From assembly GCA_963611685.1 (NCBI GenBank), contig CAVDSU010000109.1, positions 1 to 7,445 of the forward strand: DNA of 7,445 bases. Direction: 5' to 3'. This document shows, in pieces, positions 6,788-7,445 of this stretch. The translations under genes and the position numbers were made by a program. Numbering within the stretch: position 1 is the first letter of the stretch; each line of letters begins with the position of its first letter. The notes beneath the pieces were generated by a model. It ran no database searches. It had not been told where the DNA came from and saw only the letters and a program-made list of their open reading frames with translations. This stretch comes from UBA1724 sp963611685. GTDB lineage: Bacteria; Verrucomicrobiota; Lentisphaeria; Oligosphaerales; Oligosphaeraceae.

Positions 6788-6840
6788 GATGAAGACTGCT
6801 TTCTTGCCTCCCGCGACGCCGCCGGACGGCAAAAACGCGT

Positions 6841-6846
6841 ACTATA
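6841..6846 (-). promoter_or_regulatory. Candidate -10 box of the ilvE promoter
   Basis: TATAGT on the minus strand matches five of six bases of the -10 consensus and would start transcription near 6834, about 60 bases before the ilvE ATG. No good -35 hexamer sits at 16-18 bases. TTGTAG occurs further up at about 6872-6877, but its spacing suits a different, poorer -10. It could drive ilvE, the sigma gene and possibly manA and the S1-like gene. Confidence 0.32.
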
Positions 6847-6937
6847 ACCCTTATGCAATGACCCACGATCCCCCTACAACGCCAGCGCAAGCATTTGGCC
6901 CCCGGCGCCGCAGGCACTGATAAGTACCTAGCAATTA

Positions 6938-6958
6938 GTGGATAGTGGATAGTTTATA
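6938..6958. repeat. Three 7-bp tandem units at the left edge of the repeat
   Basis: GTGGATA (6938-6944) and GTGGATA (6945-6951) are followed by the degenerate unit GTTTATA (6952-6958). The second repeat copy begins with a matching pair, GTGGCTA-GTCTATA (7308-7321), so these units belong to the larger repeat. Confidence 0.75.
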
Positions 6959-7083
6959 AGGTGCCGCAGGCGCTCTTCCGCCGCTCTTGCGGCGGTACCG
7001 GTGCCGCTTTCCCGTAATGGGGGGTGCGGGGGGGCGAAGCCCCTCCGTCCTTTGGATATTCTCCCCCCTTCCTATAGCGCATT
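6945..7083 (+). repeat. Long direct repeat, copy 1
   Basis: A 139-bp unit that recurs at 7308-7445. From 6972 to 7083 it differs from copy 2 only by one C/T change and one G in a run (seven G here, six there). The first 27 bases are less alike. It contains a 3-base-loop hairpin (6961-6973), a 7-bp perfect hairpin (6978-6984 with 6989-6995) and a GGGGC-GAA-GCCCC hairpin (7031-7043). Confidence 0.93.
6978..6995. repeat. Perfect 7-bp hairpin, copy 1
   Basis: CCGCCGC (6978-6984) and GCGGCGG (6989-6995) enclose the loop TCTT. In copy 2 the stem is identical and only the loop changes, to TTTT. Confidence 0.85.
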
Positions 7084-7089
7084 CCGCAG

Positions 7090-7103
7090 GCGGGTTCGCC
7101 CGC
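7090..7103. repeat. 5-bp GC hairpin with a TTCG loop
   Basis: GCGGG (7090-7094) pairs with CCCGC (7099-7103) around TTCG, a very stable type of tetraloop if transcribed from the plus strand. It begins directly after repeat copy 1. Confidence 0.6.
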
Positions 7104-7115
7104 AAGCGCCCCTTG

Positions 7116-7128
7116 GCCGCTCCGCGGC
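7116..7128. repeat. 5-bp GC hairpin
   Basis: GCCGC (7116-7120) pairs with GCGGC (7124-7128) around TCC. It lies in the spacer between repeat copy 1 and the inverted core. Confidence 0.5.
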
Positions 7129-7181
7129 GCGTGCCTAGCCTAGACGCGTGCCTTTCCAGCGCAAATTTCGCAGGAAGACCT

Positions 7182-7242
7182 CCAAAGGACGGAGGGGCTG
7201 CCGCCCCCCGCACCCCCTCGGAATTTCATCATTCGCCATTAC
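7182..7242 (-). repeat. Inverted partial copy of the repeat core
   Basis: Bases 7182-7217 are the reverse complement of the core of both direct copies (in copy 1 about 7019-7055), nearly exact except at the loop of the inner hairpin. The stem GGGGC/GCCCC is kept (7194-7198 with 7203-7207). The loop, read in the core's own orientation, is GGCA instead of GAA. The GTAATGG heptamer next to the core is also kept (7236-7242, inverted), but about 18 unrelated bases separate it from the core. Confidence 0.85.
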
Positions 7243-7255
7243 CCGGCTTCGGTTC

Positions 7256-7272
7256 ACCAGCGTTACGCTGGT
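7256..7272. repeat. Perfect 7-bp hairpin
   Basis: ACCAGCG (7256-7262) and CGCTGGT (7266-7272) enclose TTA. It has no T tract on either side, so it is not a typical terminator. Confidence 0.7.
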
Positions 7273-7287
7273 TCAGCTACGCCGGGG

Positions 7288-7307
7288 CGTTTTGCCGCGG
7301 CAAAACG
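7288..7307. repeat. Perfect 20-bp palindrome
   Basis: CGTTTTGCCG (7288-7297) is followed without a gap by its exact reverse complement (7298-7307). It ends one base before repeat copy 2 begins at 7308. It could be a dimeric protein binding site or a recombination or replication hot spot. Nothing in the sequence decides between these. Confidence 0.85.
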
Positions 7308-7445
7308 GTGGCTAGTCTATAGGGCGCCTGCGGCGCTCTTCCGCCGCTTTTGCGGCGGTACCGGTGCCGCTTTCCCGTAATGGGGGGTGCGGGGGGCGAA
7401 GCCCCTCCGTCCTTTGGATATTCTCCCCCCTTCCTATAGCGCATT
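7308..7445 (+). repeat. Long direct repeat, copy 2 (runs to the window edge)
   Basis: This copy starts 363 bases after copy 1 and matches it to the last base of the window, so its true right end is not visible. Relative to copy 1 it has a hairpin loop changed from GCA to TGC (7329-7331), a loop base changed C to T (7349) and one G fewer in a run. If the match continues past 7445, the whole 363-bp block is a tandem repeat. If it stops, only a 138-bp element is dispersed. Confidence 0.93.
7341..7358. repeat. Perfect 7-bp hairpin, copy 2
   Basis: CCGCCGC (7341-7347) and GCGGCGG (7352-7358) enclose TTTT. It is the counterpart of the hairpin at 6978-6995. Confidence 0.85.

Larger units (their letters stand above)
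6847..7445. other. Non-coding intergenic region filled with hairpin-forming repeats
   Basis: About 600 bases upstream of ilvE contain no credible gene. Open frames exist on both strands (for example 6987-7322 plus and 6935-7213 minus). They run through the repeats, have low-complexity Pro/Arg/Ala-rich translations, lack ribosome binding sites and resemble no family I know. The content from about 6938 on is short tandem units, two direct copies of a longer repeat, one inverted core copy and at least six short hairpins, listed separately. I see no tRNA, rRNA or transposase. Confidence 0.75.

Noticed and set aside
6773..6832. N-terminal extension of IlvE by 20 residues from a TTG
   Set aside because: It starts almost at the putative transcription start, has no ribosome binding site, and the internal ATG has AAGGAG at good spacing.
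6935..7213. A 92-codon minus-strand open frame inside the repeat region
   Set aside because: Same reasons as for the plus-strand frame. It also overlaps that frame on the other strand.
7240..7290. Possible tRNA because of GGTTCAGC-like sequence near a 7-bp hairpin
   Set aside because: No acceptor stem, D arm or anticodon arm can be arranged around it.
6987..7322. A 111-codon plus-strand open frame inside the repeat region
   Set aside because: It runs through the direct repeat, the inverted core and several hairpins. It has no ribosome binding site, and its composition is typical of repeat-derived spurious proteins.
6945..7445. CRISPR array
   Set aside because: There are only two long copies with a 363-bp period and an inverted core, not short regularly spaced repeats with unique spacers, and no cas gene is present.

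Overview
The window is GC-rich, densely coding bacterial chromosome. Six genes lie on the minus strand. From right to left, in transcription order, they are a branched-chain aminotransferase (ilvE), an ECF-type RNA polymerase sigma factor, a type I mannose-6-phosphate isomerase (manA), a five-domain ribosomal protein S1-like protein, grpE and dnaJ. All have ordinary bacterial housekeeping or regulatory functions. I see no phage, plasmid, CRISPR, toxin or transposase gene. The protein style and gene mix would fit a free-living or gut-type member of the Verrucomicrobiota or a related PVC lineage. That placement is a weak inference from general resemblance, because the window has no 16S rRNA or lineage-specific marker.

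Layout, left to right: positions 2-37 may hold the last codons of a plus-strand gene, convergent with dnaJ. A strong bidirectional terminator follows at 61-102. The grpE-dnaJ pair (106-1974) is a compact two-gene chaperone unit with strong ribosome binding sites on both genes. It is separated from the S1-like gene by a clear minus-strand terminator (about 2144-2182), so it probably has its own promoter, of which I see only a weak candidate. The S1-like gene, manA, the sigma factor gene and ilvE (2274-6772) follow with gaps of 72, 104 and 0 nt and no recognisable terminator between them, so they may share a transcript. A -10-like box upstream of ilvE is the most plausible promoter.

Two things stand out. 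First, ilvE and the sigma gene are in the same reading frame, separated only by a UAG stop followed directly by a UUG start. Three genes (S1-like, manA, sigma) lack a Shine-Dalgarno sequence although an in-frame stop just upstream fixes their starts, while ilvE, grpE and dnaJ have clear ones. Second, the right-hand 600 bases contain no credible gene. They hold a hairpin-rich repeat with a period of 363 bp, whose second copy runs off the window, and an inverted copy of the repeat core between the two. Most differences between the copies fall in hairpin loops or preserve base pairing. This element is the only part of the window that may be poorly described.

How the genes work together: GrpE and DnaJ are co-chaperones of DnaK, which is not in the window. 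The S1-like protein probably acts in translation initiation or mRNA binding. ManA interconverts mannose-6-phosphate and fructose-6-phosphate. IlvE carries out the last step of leucine, isoleucine and valine synthesis. The sigma factor may redirect transcription, but its targets cannot be read from this window.
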